From Aquimarina sp. MMG016 (GTDB taxonomy: Bacteria > Bacteroidota > Bacteroidia > Flavobacteriales > Flavobacteriaceae), in assembly GCF_018100805.1 (NCBI RefSeq), contig NZ_JAGJEA010000001.1, forward strand, positions 1 through 64,000: DNA of 64,000 nucleotides. Direction: 5' to 3'. The notes beneath the pieces are model-generated. The model was not told the DNA's origin, did no database searches, and saw only the letters and a list, made by a program, of their open reading frames with translations. The translations under genes were made by a program, and so were the position numbers. Below are positions 19,997 to 29,146 of this stretch, one piece after another; the first letter of the stretch is position 1; each line of letters opens with the position of its first letter.

Positions 19997-21460
19997 TTAT
20001 TTATTCATTTTTTTTAATTCTGCTTTAACAATCTCAAAATCATTAAAATCAGTTCGTTCTCCATGAATCTCTTGATAGGTTTCGTGACCTTTTCCAGCAA
20101 TTAAAATGATATCATCTTTTTCTGCTAACTGACATGCTGTTTTGATAGCTTGTTTTCTATCAGTTATAGATAATGTCTTTTTATAATCCTGCGGTTCGAC
20201 CCCTTTTTCTATATCCTCAATAATCTGATCAGGATTTTCTGTTCTGGGGTTATCACTAGTAAAAATGACTTTATTACTCAGTCTTGCAGCGATATTACCC
20301 ATTACCGGTCTTTTCATCTTATCTCTATCTCCGCCACACCCCACAACCGTAATCAGAGTTTCATTATTGGTTCTTATATCATTAATGGTCTCTAAAACAT
20401 TTTTTAATGCATCAGGTGTATGTGCATAATCAACAATAGCGGTGATTTTCCCTTCCGAAATTAAATATTGAAATCTTCCGCTTACACTTTGTAAATCACT
20501 GATTAGTTGAAGAATCTCAAGAGTTTCCAGACCCAGTAATTCTGCAGTTGCAAAAATTGCCAACAGGTTATAAGCATTGAAGCTTCCTATAAGTTTAGTC
20601 CATACTTCATGATCATTCAGCTTCAACAATAATCCCCCTAAACTATTTTCTAATATTTGCCCTCTGAAATCAGCATAGGATTTCAAAGCATAACTATATT
20701 GTTTTGCTTTAGTATTCTGAAGCATAAAAGCTCCATTCTTATCATCTTTATTTACGATCGCAAATGCTTTGGATGATAAACCATCAAAAAACAACTTCTT
20801 TACATCTCGATACTCCTTGAAGGTATTATGGTAATCCAAATGATCATGAGATAAGTTGGTGAAAATTCCACCAGCAAAAGACAAACCTTCGGTTCGCTTT
20901 TGATGAATCCCGTGAGAGCTTACTTCCATAAAGCAATACTCAACCCCTGCATCATTCATCTCTTTGAGATAATAATTAATGGTCAAAGAATCCGGAGTTG
21001 TATGCGTTGCTTTATATTCTTTTGTATCTACTAAAACTTTTACCGTAGACAGTAACCCCACTTTGAAGCCAGCCTTTTTAAACAATTGATACAATAAAGT
21101 AGCTATGGTAGTTTTACCATTAGTACCTGTAACACCAACTAATTTTAGATTATCAGAAGGTGAACCATAATAGTTAGAAGCCATCATCGCCAATGCTGAC
21201 TGCGTGTTTTCTACCTCTACATATGTTACCCCATCAACAGTAACATCAGGTATCTTTTCACAAATAATAGCTATCGCACCTTGGTTGATTGCTTTTTCAA
21301 TATACTCATGTCCATCAGACAGTGTTCCAACAATTGCTACAAACAAACTATCATCTACTACTTTACGAGAATCAAATTCGATTTTACTAATAGCAGCATT
21401 GGTATTACCTACTACAGCATTAATCGCAACCTTATATAATATGTCTTTTAGCTCAATCAC
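19997..21460 (-). CDS. murE: UDP-MurNAc-tripeptide synthetase MurE
   Basis: Cytoplasmic ligase adding the third stem-peptide residue. ATP loop [15 protein letters not shown] near residues 107-120; HTTPDS and the SSHG segment ([13 protein letters not shown]) lie near 153 and 180; the amino-acid pocket motif SDNPRTENP is near 405. Asp-Asn-Pro-Arg is the form linked to meso-diaminopimelate specificity, as expected for a Gram-negative. Length 487. The start overlaps the ftsI stop by 4 bp. Confidence 0.97.
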   Translation of the reverse strand: MIELKDILYKVAINAVVGNTNAAISKIEFDSRKVVDDSLFVAIVGTLSDGHEYIEKAINQGAIAIICEKIPDVTVDGVTYVEVENTQSALAMMASNYYGSPSDNLKLVGVTGTNGKTTIATLLYQLFKKAGFKVGLLSTVKVLVDTKEYKATHTTPDSLTINYYLKEMNDAGVEYCFMEVSSHGIHQKRTEGLSFAGGIFTNLSHDHLDYHNTFKEYRDVKKLFFDGLSSKAFAIVNKDDKNGAFMLQNTKAKQYSYALKSYADFRGQILENSLGGLLLKLNDHEVWTKLIGSFNAYNLLAIFATAELLGLETLEILQLISDLQSVSGRFQYLISEGKITAIVDYAHTPDALKNVLETINDIRTNNETLITVVGCGGDRDKMKRPVMGNIAARLSNKVIFTSDNPRTENPDQIIEDIEKGVEPQDYKKTLSITDRKQAIKTACQLAEKDDIILIAGKGHETYQEIHGERTDFNDFEIVKAELKKMNK

Positions 21461-23451
21461 GATAATTCTAATCTGACGGTTTGATTTATTTGTACTTTGG
21501 TTCCTGGCTCTATACTTTGATTCTCTACGTTTCCTGATCCTTTTACTTCTACTTTAAGTCCCATATTTTCCAACAATGAAATCACATCCATTGCAGGCAT
21601 CCCTTTCACATCAGGCATTATGGTTTTATACTTTTGCGCTTTTGTATAGTAATCTTCATAACTTTCTATCACAGTTGGGCTTTCTACTATAGACGAAGAA
21701 ACCTCATCAACTACTGGTATATCATTATAGATTTTCATCGCAATAGTCTTAAAAACCGGAGCTGCCACTGTGCTACCATAGTACCCTTTTTCCTTATTGG
21801 GCTTATGAATTACTACAATACTTGAATATTTAGGATTATCAGCAGGGAAATAGCCTGCAAATGAGGAAATATATTCTCTCTCTTTATCTTTTCCGTAATT
21901 ACCCCAACAAGTACCTGTTTTACCTGCTATCAAAAAATTGTCTGTATGAATATTATCAGCAGTTCCTCTTTTCACTACATTAAGCATCATTTTCTGAACA
22001 ATCTTTGCTGTTTTCTTAGAGCATATAGCAGCATTTAGGACTTCTTTATCAAACCTTTCTTTACTACGATCCCAAGCTTTTACTTCTTTAATAAATCTTG
22101 GCTTTACCATTTCGCCATCATTAGCAATTGCATTGTAAAATGCTAATGTTTGTAAAGGAGTAAGCGAAACACCATATCCGTGCGCCATCCAAGGTAGTGT
22201 TGTACCATACCAATCTTTATCTCCAGGATAAGGGATTTTAGGAACCCCTTCTCCTTTAATTGACAATCCCAATCGCTCTGCTAGCCCCATATTGATCAAT
22301 CGATCCACAAATTTTCTAGGATTATCCTTATATTTTTCATTGATGATTTTAGCAAAAGCTGTATTAGAAGATACTTCAAAAGCTTTTGCTGCTGATATTT
22401 TACCATAACCACCCCAACGAGAATCTTTTACAGTTCTATCATAAAATTTTACTCTTCCGTTTTCGGTATCTACTACGTGACTAGAATCAATCGCTCTATC
22501 TTCTAAAGCTGCAACCATAGTCATTAACTTAAATGTAGATCCTGGTTCGTGGGATTCTCCTACTGCATAATTGAGTTTTTCGTAATACTTACCTGCTTTG
22601 GTTCTTCCTAAATTTGAAATTGCTTTAATTTCACCAGTTTTAGTTTCCATAACTACTACTGTTCCATGTTCAGCTTCGAATTCTTCTAACTGACCTAGTA
22701 AAGCATGATGTGCGATATCCTGAATATTTACGTCAATAGTAGAAACTACATCATATCCATCCTGAGGTTCTACTTCATTATCATCACCTATTGGTTTCCA
22801 TTGATTTTTAGCAATTTTTTGTTTTTTACGCTTTCCATCTTTTCCTCTTAGAAATGCTCCATAGGCACCTTCTAGACCAACTCTGGTATAATACCCTTGA
22901 TCATCACGACGCTCATACCCTACGGTACGTTCAGCAATCTTACCTATTGGATGCTCTCTTACTGTACGTTGCTCTACTATAAGCCCGCCACGATTAGCTC
23001 CAAGCTTAAATAGTGGAAACTCTTTAACACGCATATATTGAGAATATCCCAAATTTCTGCGAATCAACACATATCTATTTTTGTTAGATCTAGCAGTTCT
23101 TATAATTTTATCGTAATAAGATATTGGTTTATGAAACTCCTTAGAAAGTGCTTCACAAAGGGGTTTTATGTGTTCTCTAAAATCTTTATCCGTAACAGTA
23201 ACTGCATCGAATCGAATATCATACTTAGGCACAGAAGTAGCTAGCAAATTGCCTTTACTATCATATAGATTACCCCTATTGGCCGGAATATCAAAAGTTT
23301 TAAAAACTCTTTCCTGAGCTTTCTTTCGATATTCATCCCCTTCAACAAACTGTATATTAGTCAACTTCACTCCAACAGCTACAGCAAAGAAGAACATACA
23401 GCCAGCAATGAAATACAACCTGTTTAATATGTTTTTTTCTTTTATTGCCAA
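21457..23451 (-). CDS. ftsI: Septal transpeptidase PBP3/FtsI with a C-terminal PASTA domain
   Basis: Class B penicillin-binding protein that cross-links septal peptidoglycan. Layout: membrane anchor at residues about 10-30, a pedestal domain with the conserved PANRGNLYDSKGN near 56-68, and the transpeptidase domain with SxxK (PGSTFK, Ser near 304), SSN near 366 and KTGT near 512. A single PASTA domain covers about 605-664. FtsI with a PASTA tail is common in Bacteroidota but absent from E. coli FtsI; it may sense lipid II or muropeptides. It is 6 bp after ftsL. Confidence 0.96.
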   Translation of the reverse strand: MAIKEKNILNRLYFIAGCMFFFAVAVGVKLTNIQFVEGDEYRKKAQERVFKTFDIPANRGNLYDSKGNLLATSVPKYDIRFDAVTVTDKDFREHIKPLCEALSKEFHKPISYYDKIIRTARSNKNRYVLIRRNLGYSQYMRVKEFPLFKLGANRGGLIVEQRTVREHPIGKIAERTVGYERRDDQGYYTRVGLEGAYGAFLRGKDGKRKKQKIAKNQWKPIGDDNEVEPQDGYDVVSTIDVNIQDIAHHALLGQLEEFEAEHGTVVVMETKTGEIKAISNLGRTKAGKYYEKLNYAVGESHEPGSTFKLMTMVAALEDRAIDSSHVVDTENGRVKFYDRTVKDSRWGGYGKISAAKAFEVSSNTAFAKIINEKYKDNPRKFVDRLINMGLAERLGLSIKGEGVPKIPYPGDKDWYGTTLPWMAHGYGVSLTPLQTLAFYNAIANDGEMVKPRFIKEVKAWDRSKERFDKEVLNAAICSKKTAKIVQKMMLNVVKRGTADNIHTDNFLIAGKTGTCWGNYGKDKEREYISSFAGYFPADNPKYSSIVVIHKPNKEKGYYGSTVAAPVFKTIAMKIYNDIPVVDEVSSSIVESPTVIESYEDYYTKAQKYKTIMPDVKGMPAMDVISLLENMGLKVEVKGSGNVENQSIEPGTKVQINQTVRLELS

Positions 23452-23457
23452 AACTTT

Positions 23458-23769
23458 TTAATTCTTTACTATTATTTTTTTAGGAGGTGTTGTAGGCCTT
23501 TTAATTCCTTTTCGCGTCATCTTATAAATTACTGACGATTCCATTTTTAACTGCATCAACTCTGTTCTGCCGTCTACAAATTGAGTCCTCAACTCGCGGA
23601 CTTCATTATTTAGCTTTGCTATTTTATGAACCTTACTTTCTGCATTATGAGAGCTTGCAATCATTATTATTGCTAAAAAGGAAAGAAAAAGCAACATTCT
23701 CCAATTCTTCATTGCATCATCTGCAATTAGAAACTTTCCTTTTAATATATCATAAATAGTCTGCTTCAT
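23458..23769 (-). CDS. ftsL: FtsL-like divisome protein
   Basis: A 103-residue bitopic membrane protein: cytoplasmic N-terminus, one membrane helix at residues about 24-42 (MLLFLSFLAIIMIASSH), then a heptad-rich coiled coil (VHKIAKLNNEVRELRTQFVD) and a basic tail. Sequence similarity among FtsL proteins is weak, so the call rests on topology and its position between rsmH (4-bp overlap) and ftsI. FtsL with FtsB-like partners activates FtsWI. Confidence 0.88.
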   Translation of the reverse strand: MKQTIYDILKGKFLIADDAMKNWRMLLFLSFLAIIMIASSHNAESKVHKIAKLNNEVRELRTQFVDGRTELMQLKMESSVIYKMTRKGIKRPTTPPKKIIVKN

Positions 23770-24677
23770 ATTCTCTCTGCTATTCTAAGCTTAGCACTTC
23801 GTGCTCTATTATTTATTGCAATCTCTTCTGCAGTTGGAACTATTAGTTTCCCAACTTTTTTAAAGGGTACCGAAATATTACCGTACATATCTTTTTCCGG
23901 TTCTCCTTCGAACATTCCACTTCTTATAAATCTTTTTACCAGTCTATCTTCTAAAGAATGATATGATATAAGACTAACTCTACCTCCTACATCCAACAAT
24001 TCCGGTGTTTGCAACAAAAACTCTTTCAACACCTCTATCTCTTGATTAACCTCAATCCGAATTGCCTGATAAATCTGAGCTAATATTTTGTGTTCTCTAT
24101 GTGTTGGTAAAAAAGGGCTTAACACCTCCTTTAATTCTACACTAGTTTTAATAGGGTCATTTTTTCTCGCTCCCACGATTGTTCTTGCCAATTTTGGTGC
24201 GTTTCGTAACTCTCCATAATTAAAAAACACTGCTCTTAGATCATTTTCTTCATATTCATTAATCACATGGTAGGCGGATAATTTTTTATTCTGATCCATT
24301 CTCATATCCAGATCTCCTTCGAACCTAGTTGAAAAACCTCTCTCTGCAACATCAAATTGGTGCGATGAAACTCCAAAATCACCAAGGATACCATCTACTT
24401 TTTTTTGACCATGGAATCTCAAAAACCTCTTAATAAATCTAAAATTCTCATTGATCAGTGTAAATCGATCATCTTCAATCACATTATCCAAGGCATCCTG
24501 ATCCTGATCAAAGGCAAACAACTTCCCGTGTGGTCCTAATCTTTTCAAAATCTCCCTAGAGTGACCTCCTCCACCAAATGTCACATCAACATAAACCCCA
24601 TCAGGTTTCATTGCTAATCCATCTACGGTTTCTTTGAGTAAAACCGGGTTATGATATTCCGTCTGTTGCATCGTCAA
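23766..24677 (-). CDS. rsmH: 16S rRNA (cytosine1402-N4)-methyltransferase RsmH
   Basis: SAM-dependent methyltransferase acting on C1402 in the ribosomal decoding centre. The N-terminal EYHNPVLLKETVDGL and the SAM-binding VDVTFGGGGHSREIL near residues 28-42 are diagnostic; GILGDFGVSSHQFD near 95, RGFSTRFEGDLDMRMD near 112 and VSLISYHSLEDRLVKRF near 233 complete the family pattern. Length 303. The start lies 29 bp inside mraZ; a second ATG two codons on is also possible. Confidence 0.97.
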   Translation of the reverse strand: MTMQQTEYHNPVLLKETVDGLAMKPDGVYVDVTFGGGGHSREILKRLGPHGKLFAFDQDQDALDNVIEDDRFTLINENFRFIKRFLRFHGQKKVDGILGDFGVSSHQFDVAERGFSTRFEGDLDMRMDQNKKLSAYHVINEYEENDLRAVFFNYGELRNAPKLARTIVGARKNDPIKTSVELKEVLSPFLPTHREHKILAQIYQAIRIEVNQEIEVLKEFLLQTPELLDVGGRVSLISYHSLEDRLVKRFIRSGMFEGEPEKDMYGNISVPFKKVGKLIVPTAEEIAINNRARSAKLRIAERI

Positions 24678-25119
24678 ATCCCATTACTTCTTCAGCTAAA
24701 TCTCCAAAATCATCAGCAGTCTCATCAATTGCTTTTTCATATTGATCTTTATCCCAGATCTCAATGATATTAACAGCGGATGACAACACTAGTTCTTTTG
24801 TTATACCTGCAAAACTGATTAAATCTTTTGGAATCAAAAGACGACCAGCAGCATCAATCTCTACTACTTTTACACCAGCAGTAAACCTTCTGATAAAATC
24901 ATTATTCTTCTTTTTAAAGCGGTTTAGCTTATTTATTTTCTGCATCAAAAGATTCCATTCTTCCATTGGATACAACTCCAAACATGACTGAAATACAGCT
25001 CTTTTTAACACAAATCCATCTTGTAACACAGGTGAAAGTTGCTTCTTAAAAGCAATAGGCATCATGAGACGTCCTTTGGCGTCTGCCTTACATTCGTATG
25101 TGCCGATTAGATTTACCAC
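24649..25119 (-). CDS. mraZ: Transcriptional regulator MraZ
   Basis: AbrB-fold DNA-binding protein that in other bacteria represses its own dcw promoter. It contains two MraZ repeats: GTYECKADAKGRLMMP (residues 6-21) and VVEIDAAGRLLIP (about 85-97). Length 156. The start is GTG: an in-frame TAG lies 12 nt upstream and no ATG is available. The start codon is itself part of a GTGGTA box matching the three upstream boxes, which suggests the operator reaches into the coding sequence. Confidence 0.96.
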   Translation of the reverse strand: MVNLIGTYECKADAKGRLMMPIAFKKQLSPVLQDGFVLKRAVFQSCLELYPMEEWNLLMQKINKLNRFKKKNNDFIRRFTAGVKVVEIDAAGRLLIPKDLISFAGITKELVLSSAVNIIEIWDKDQYEKAIDETADDFGDLAEEVMGFDDATDGIS

Positions 25120-25189
25120 TCTATTTCCCTAAGTGTTTAATTAGTCAAATATATTGAAAAATTTACCACTTTTTACCACAATATACCAC
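25114..25189 (-). promoter_or_regulatory. Array of GTGGTA boxes, predicted MraZ operator
   Basis: On the minus strand GTGGTA occurs at 25184-25189, 25174-25179 and 25164-25169, spaced exactly 10 bp, and once more at 25114-25119, where GTG is the mraZ start codon, 50 bp further on and therefore in helical phase. Direct repeats with 10-bp spacing upstream of mraZ are the known MraZ target layout in E. coli and Mycoplasma; the box sequence here is close to the Mycoplasma form. Confidence 0.78.
25146..25153 (-). promoter_or_regulatory. Predicted -7 element of the dcw promoter
   Basis: TATATTTG fits the Bacteroidota -7 consensus TAnnTTTG exactly. It lies about 30 bp upstream of the mraZ start and directly downstream of the three GTGGTA boxes, which occupy the -33 region. 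The only TTG near -33 is 25 bp away, a little too far. Confidence 0.55.
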
Positions 25190-25389
25190 ATTGTTAATAA
25201 GTTGTCTTCAAAAAATTGGTTTTGAACTCATTAAAAAAAACCAATTTTCGTTTATCAACACCATGTATCAGAGCTTGTAAAAGGCTGGTTTTGATGATAT
25301 CAGAGTACCTAAAAATTAATGATGAAAAAAAATATAAAGATTAGCTCTGTAGTATTAATAAAAAATATCCAAACTAATTATGAAAATGC

Positions 25390-25397
25390 TATATTTG
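25390..25397 (+). promoter_or_regulatory. Predicted -7 element of the hydrolase-engB transcript
   Basis: TATATTTG matches TAnnTTTG 25 bp before the ATG at 25423. No good TTG is seen at -33. The 300-bp gap to mraZ holds this promoter and the divergent dcw promoter and nothing else recognised. Confidence 0.45.
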
Positions 25398-25422
25398 CTT
25401 TTAATTCTTGTAAGAAGTATTA

Positions 25423-26193
25423 ATGAAGCACGAATTAAAAAAAGACGGAAAATTTAGTTATCTAGATTCAGGGGAAGGCACGCCAATCATCATATTACAC
25501 GGATTGATGGGTGGGCTGAGCAATTTTGAAGGTGTAGGCTCATACTTTCCTAAACAAGGTTACAAAGTATTGATTCCGGAACTTCCCATATATACTTTAT
25601 CTTTAGTAAAAACTAAGGTTAGCACATACGCCAAATACCTGAAAGACTTTATAGATCATTTAGGCTATGATGATAAAGAAGTGATTTTATTAGGTAATTC
25701 ACTTGGCGGACATATTGCACTGCTATGCACAAAAATGTTTCCTGAAAAAATAAAAGGGTTAGTCATAACAGGAAGTTCAGGTTTATACGAAAGTGCTATG
25801 GGTGAAAGTTACCCTAAAAGAGGTGACTATGAATATATAAAAGCTAAAGCTGAGAATGTGTTTTATGACCCTGCTATAGCAACGAAAGAAATTGTAGATG
25901 AAGTTTATGCAACTGTCAATGATCGAAACAAATTAATAAGAACTTTAGCTATCGCTAAAAGTGCTATCAGACATAATATGGCTAAAGACCTACCTAATAT
26001 GGCGACTCCTACCTGTATTATTTGGGGAAAGAATGACAACGTAACTCCACCTGAGGTAGCTGATGATTTTAACCGATTATTACCGGATTCTGATCTATAT
26101 TGGATTGACAAATGTGGACATGCAGCAATGATGGAACATCCTGAAGAATTCAACAAACTATTGCATAATTGGTTACAGGAGCGTAACTATTAA
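25423..26193 (+). CDS. Alpha/beta hydrolase
   Basis: A 256-residue alpha/beta-hydrolase fold protein without signal peptide, so cytoplasmic. Oxyanion region IIILHGLMGG (residues 22-31), nucleophile elbow GNSLGGH with Ser93, a likely acid in WGKNDNVTPP near 207 and the catalytic His in IDKCGHAAMMEHP near 235. The cap is short. Substrate is unknown; the family includes esterases, MenH-like enzymes and dehalogenases. It lies 17 bp upstream of engB, in the same direction, and the pair is probably co-transcribed. Confidence 0.9.
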   Translation: MKHELKKDGKFSYLDSGEGTPIIILHGLMGGLSNFEGVGSYFPKQGYKVLIPELPIYTLSLVKTKVSTYAKYLKDFIDHLGYDDKEVILLGNSLGGHIALLCTKMFPEKIKGLVITGSSGLYESAMGESYPKRGDYEYIKAKAENVFYDPAIATKEIVDEVYATVNDRNKLIRTLAIAKSAIRHNMAKDLPNMATPTCIIWGKNDNVTPPEVADDFNRLLPDSDLYWIDKCGHAAMMEHPEEFNKLLHNWLQERNY

Positions 26194-26210
26194 ATTATAC
26201 AGACAAAACA

Positions 26211-26816
26211 ATGAAAATTAGCAGCGCTGAATTTGTGATTAGTAACAGCGATGTCGCCAAATGTCCTAAAGACAAACTCCCTGAGTATGCTTTCATAGGA
26301 CGGTCTAATGTTGGTAAATCTTCATTGATCAATATGCTCGCAGATCGTAAAAGTTTAGCCAAAACATCTGGAAGACCCGGAAAAACTCAACTAATCAATC
26401 ATTTTTTAATCAATAAAAATTGGTTTTTAGTAGATTTACCTGGCTATGGATATGCCAGAGTTTCTAAATCAGCAAAAAAAGTATTCCAGAAATTTATTAC
26501 TTCATATTTCTCTAAAAGAACTCAACTAGTAAGTGCTTTTGTTCTAGTGGATTCTCGTCATGAACCACAAAAAATTGATCTGGAATTTATGCAATGGTTA
26601 GGCGAAAATCAAATTCCATTTTCTATCATTTTTACTAAAGCAGATAAGCTATCTAAAAATAAATTACCCGTTCAAATCAATAGCTACATTGAAGAAATGC
26701 TAAAGTATTGGGAAGAAATGCCAAATTATTTTATCACTTCCTCTTCATCTGGATTAGGAAAAGATGAAGTACTTAACTACATAGATGAAATTAATGCACA
26801 ACTTAAGAATTCTTAA
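26211..26816 (+). CDS. engB: Ribosome biogenesis GTPase EngB (YihA/YsxC)
   Basis: Small essential GTPase linked to 50S subunit assembly. G1 IGRSNVGKSSLINML at residues about 29-43, G3 VDLPGYGYARV near 78-88, G4 FTKADK near 143 and G5 TSSSSGLGKDE near 175. Length 201 is typical. Its stop codon overlaps the end of the convergent small gene on the minus strand by 4 bp. Confidence 0.96.
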   Translation: MKISSAEFVISNSDVAKCPKDKLPEYAFIGRSNVGKSSLINMLADRKSLAKTSGRPGKTQLINHFLINKNWFLVDLPGYGYARVSKSAKKVFQKFITSYFSKRTQLVSAFVLVDSRHEPQKIDLEFMQWLGENQIPFSIIFTKADKLSKNKLPVQINSYIEEMLKYWEEMPNYFITSSSSGLGKDEVLNYIDEINAQLKNS

Positions 26817-27166
26817 GTTGTTTTCTGTTTAACAAGAGAAATCAAACTTTCTACTGAAGTTAATTTTGATAATTCTTCATCATCAATCAAAAGCTTTAAA
26901 TCTCCTTCATCTTTTTCAAAAATTACAGGAAGCTTCAAGTTTGGTATTTGATATTTATCTAAAAACTCATCTTTATATATAAAAGCGAAATCATAGTTAG
27001 AATTTTCTCTGAATTCTTTCCAGATTTGGTTTTCAGAAAAATTACCATGTGTTAAGCTACATAGATCACAAGAATACGTAGACGGACTAAGGATCTTATG
27101 TACCATATCTATTGACTTATTCCAGAATCCGGATTTTGCGTTATACACGAAAATAAGTGCTCTCAT
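26813..27166 (-). CDS. Conserved small protein with a CxxC motif, unknown function
   Basis: A 117-residue soluble protein with no signal peptide. It opens with a beta strand (RALIFVYNAKSG), then has SCDLCSLTHG at residues about 33-42, and ends with a beta-hairpin and helix (LPVIFEKDEGDLKLLIDDE). A CxxC followed later by a strand beginning with Pro resembles a thioredoxin-like layout, but this is inference only and the similarity is weak. It is convergent with engB (4-bp overlap) and has its own promoter region after the terminator at 27185-27219. Confidence 0.75.
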   Translation of the reverse strand: MRALIFVYNAKSGFWNKSIDMVHKILSPSTYSCDLCSLTHGNFSENQIWKEFRENSNYDFAFIYKDEFLDKYQIPNLKLPVIFEKDEGDLKLLIDDEELSKLTSVESLISLVKQKTT

Positions 27167-27184
27167 TAAAACAAATAAGATAAT

Positions 27185-27219
27185 AAGAAGAGTTGTAATT
27201 AATCACTACAACTCTTCTT
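27185..27219 (-). terminator. Terminator after the repeat-containing T9SS cargo gene
   Basis: AAGAAGAGTTGTA and TACAACTCTTCTT form a perfect 13-bp stem with a 9-nt loop, 22 bp after the stop at 27242. The T-run on the minus side is weak (ATTATCTTATTTG). Confidence 0.65.
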
Positions 27220-27241
27220 CAAAAGTTAAAATATTTTTAAC

Positions 27242-29023
27242 CTAGTTCCTTACCACAATTTGCCTAACTGCAGAACCTCCAGTAATACTATCATTAACCA
27301 AAACCAAATACACTCCAGATTGCAAATTACCAACATTAATTCGTACAAAATTCCTTCTTTGAAATATTTCTACATCAACAGGGTTTCCTGACATATCAAA
27401 CAATTGTGTTGTTAAATTACTATTCCTTAACCCTCTTATAATCACGTATGCAAATCTAGATGCTGGATTAGGAAAAACAACAGCATTTAACTCAATTTGC
27501 TCATTACGAACAACTTCTATCGAATTTGACAAATCATAACATCCATCTAGATCAGTCAAGGCATTGTTTCCTGGCTCCAAACCTTCTAAACCATCCTCAT
27601 AACGAATATACCAGATTAAACAAGTGCCAACTCCAGCTCCATCAAAATCAACTCCTTCTAAAGCTGTTACCGTTGGAGGTAAACCTAATATTGTACCACG
27701 ATCATCGGTAATCACCCAACTAGCATTACCCCCAGAACTACCTGAAACAGAAACCCCACTAACATTATCCGGAATACCATCGACTGTAAAACTAAATGGA
27801 CCACCAGTAATTTCTCCTCCATCAGGATCATTACGTGTTACACTAATAGAATTTGACAAATCATATATCCCTGATAAATCGGTCAATGCATTATTCCCAG
27901 GCTCTAGTCCTTCTAATCCATCCTCATAACTCAAATGCCAAATCAAACATACACCTGCTCCAGCTCCATCAAAATCAACTCCTTCTACTGCTTCAATTGT
28001 TGGCGGTAGTCCTAATATCAATCCTTGGTCATCAGTAATCACCCAAGTCGAATTATTACCTGCATTACCTGATAATGATATATCACTCACATTATCTACC
28101 TCACCATCAACGCAAAATGTAAACGGACCTCCTTCTATTTCACCTCCATCTACTGCTTCATTACGAACAACTTCTATCGAATTTGACAAATCATAACATC
28201 CATCTAGATCAGTCAAGGCATTGTTTCCTGGCTCCAAACCTTCTAAACCATCCTCATATCGAATATACCAGATTAAACAAGTACCAACTCCAGCTCCATC
28301 AAAATCAACTCCTTCTAAAGCTGTTACCGTTGGAGGTAAACCTAATATTGTACCACGATCATCGGTAATCACCCAACTAGCATTACTCCCAGAACTACCC
28401 GAAACAGAAACCCCACTAACATTATCAGGAATACCATCTACTGTAAAACTAAATGGACCACTAGTAATTTCTCCTCCATCTGCTGTACAAGCAGACCAAA
28501 AACCTAATCCATTCTGTGTGCCATTTCCAGCATAGGTATAAGGCCCTGGTCCAACAATGAAATCCCCTTCTGTCCATAATCCCTGAGCTACAGCTAAAGG
28601 CTCACGAATATTTCCAGCTGCTCCCCATTGAACAAAATCAATTAAATTAGTAGCAATCCCAAAGCCTCCATCAGAAGGTGTATTAGGAAGATATAACGAT
28701 AATCCATCACTTGCTACACCTACTTCTACGTTATAAGAAACCGTTACAGAACCAGAAGGCATTACATTTAAATCACCACTAGCATTAGTTAATGATTTTA
28801 ATTGCCTATAAGTTCCCGGGCGTAAGCATAGCCAATAATCATTTAAATCAACTGCAGAGTCACCAAAATTGGTTAATGTAACTGTTGCCGAATTTTCTAC
28901 GGGATAAACCATTGTCAAACGAGGGTTTGCCTGCGCAAAGCCACTATAAACTGTTCCAATAAAAAAAAGAAAAGCGTAAACTATCTTCAGAGATACGTTT
29001 ACGCCTGGTAATTTTGTTTTCAT
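27242..29023 (-). CDS. T9SS cargo protein with N-terminal lamin-tail-like domain and three 109-residue repeats
   Basis: A 593-residue secreted protein. The signal peptide spans residues 1-30, ending SGFAQ. Residues about 32-165 resemble a lamin-tail/LTD domain (VTLTNFGDSAVDLNDYWLCL). Three tandem repeats of about 109 residues follow (roughly 180-505), each with GGEI.GGPF.F.VDG, WVITDD.G.ILGLPPT, GVDFDGAG and YEDGLEGLEPGNNALTDL. Residues about 515-593 (NAVVFPNPASRFAYVIIRG, ending GGSAVRQIVVRN) form a type A T9SS sorting domain, so it should be exported across the outer membrane and probably anchored to the surface. No enzyme motif was seen. Confidence 0.88.
   Translation of the reverse strand: MKTKLPGVNVSLKIVYAFLFFIGTVYSGFAQANPRLTMVYPVENSATVTLTNFGDSAVDLNDYWLCLRPGTYRQLKSLTNASGDLNVMPSGSVTVSYNVEVGVASDGLSLYLPNTPSDGGFGIATNLIDFVQWGAAGNIREPLAVAQGLWTEGDFIVGPGPYTYAGNGTQNGLGFWSACTADGGEITSGPFSFTVDGIPDNVSGVSVSGSSGSNASWVITDDRGTILGLPPTVTALEGVDFDGAGVGTCLIWYIRYEDGLEGLEPGNNALTDLDGCYDLSNSIEVVRNEAVDGGEIEGGPFTFCVDGEVDNVSDISLSGNAGNNSTWVITDDQGLILGLPPTIEAVEGVDFDGAGAGVCLIWHLSYEDGLEGLEPGNNALTDLSGIYDLSNSISVTRNDPDGGEITGGPFSFTVDGIPDNVSGVSVSGSSGGNASWVITDDRGTILGLPPTVTALEGVDFDGAGVGTCLIWYIRYEDGLEGLEPGNNALTDLDGCYDLSNSIEVVRNEQIELNAVVFPNPASRFAYVIIRGLRNSNLTTQLFDMSGNPVDVEIFQRRNFVRINVGNLQSGVYLVLVNDSITGGSAVRQIVVRN
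27502..28486 (-). repeat. Three in-frame coding repeats (about 327, 330 and 327 bp)
   Basis: Repeat units begin at plus-strand CATTACG positions 27502, 27829 and 28159. The outer two (27502-27828 and 28159-28486) are nearly identical in DNA, differing at only a few sites, while the middle one is clearly diverged. This is protein-coding repetition, not a CRISPR array: no short repeats or unique spacers. Confidence 0.85.
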
Positions 29024-29098
29024 TTTAGATTTGATTTAGTTAATAAATAAGAATATTTGTGTAATATTTCTATTGGAAAGTAACTTTTTTAAAACAAA

Positions 29099-29124
29099 AA
29101 AAATGTTAGCTAGCTAACATTTTT
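29099..29124 (-). terminator. Terminator after gldC
   Basis: AAAAATGTTAGC and GCTAACATTTTT form a perfect 12-bp stem separated by TA; on the minus strand it continues into a T-rich run (TTTTTTTTGTTTT). It lies 22 bp after the gldC stop. Confidence 0.75.
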
Positions 29125-29146
29125 CAATCAAATCATACTTAAAACA

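Noticed and set aside
9012..25119. A damaged dcw cluster because murF is missing
   Set aside because: Spacing and overlaps are tight with no gap or remnant; murF lying outside the cluster is normal for Flavobacteria.
27502..28486. Repeats that could suggest a CRISPR array
   Set aside because: Units are about 327 bp, in frame, and encode a repeated protein domain; there are no short repeats with unique spacers and no cas genes.
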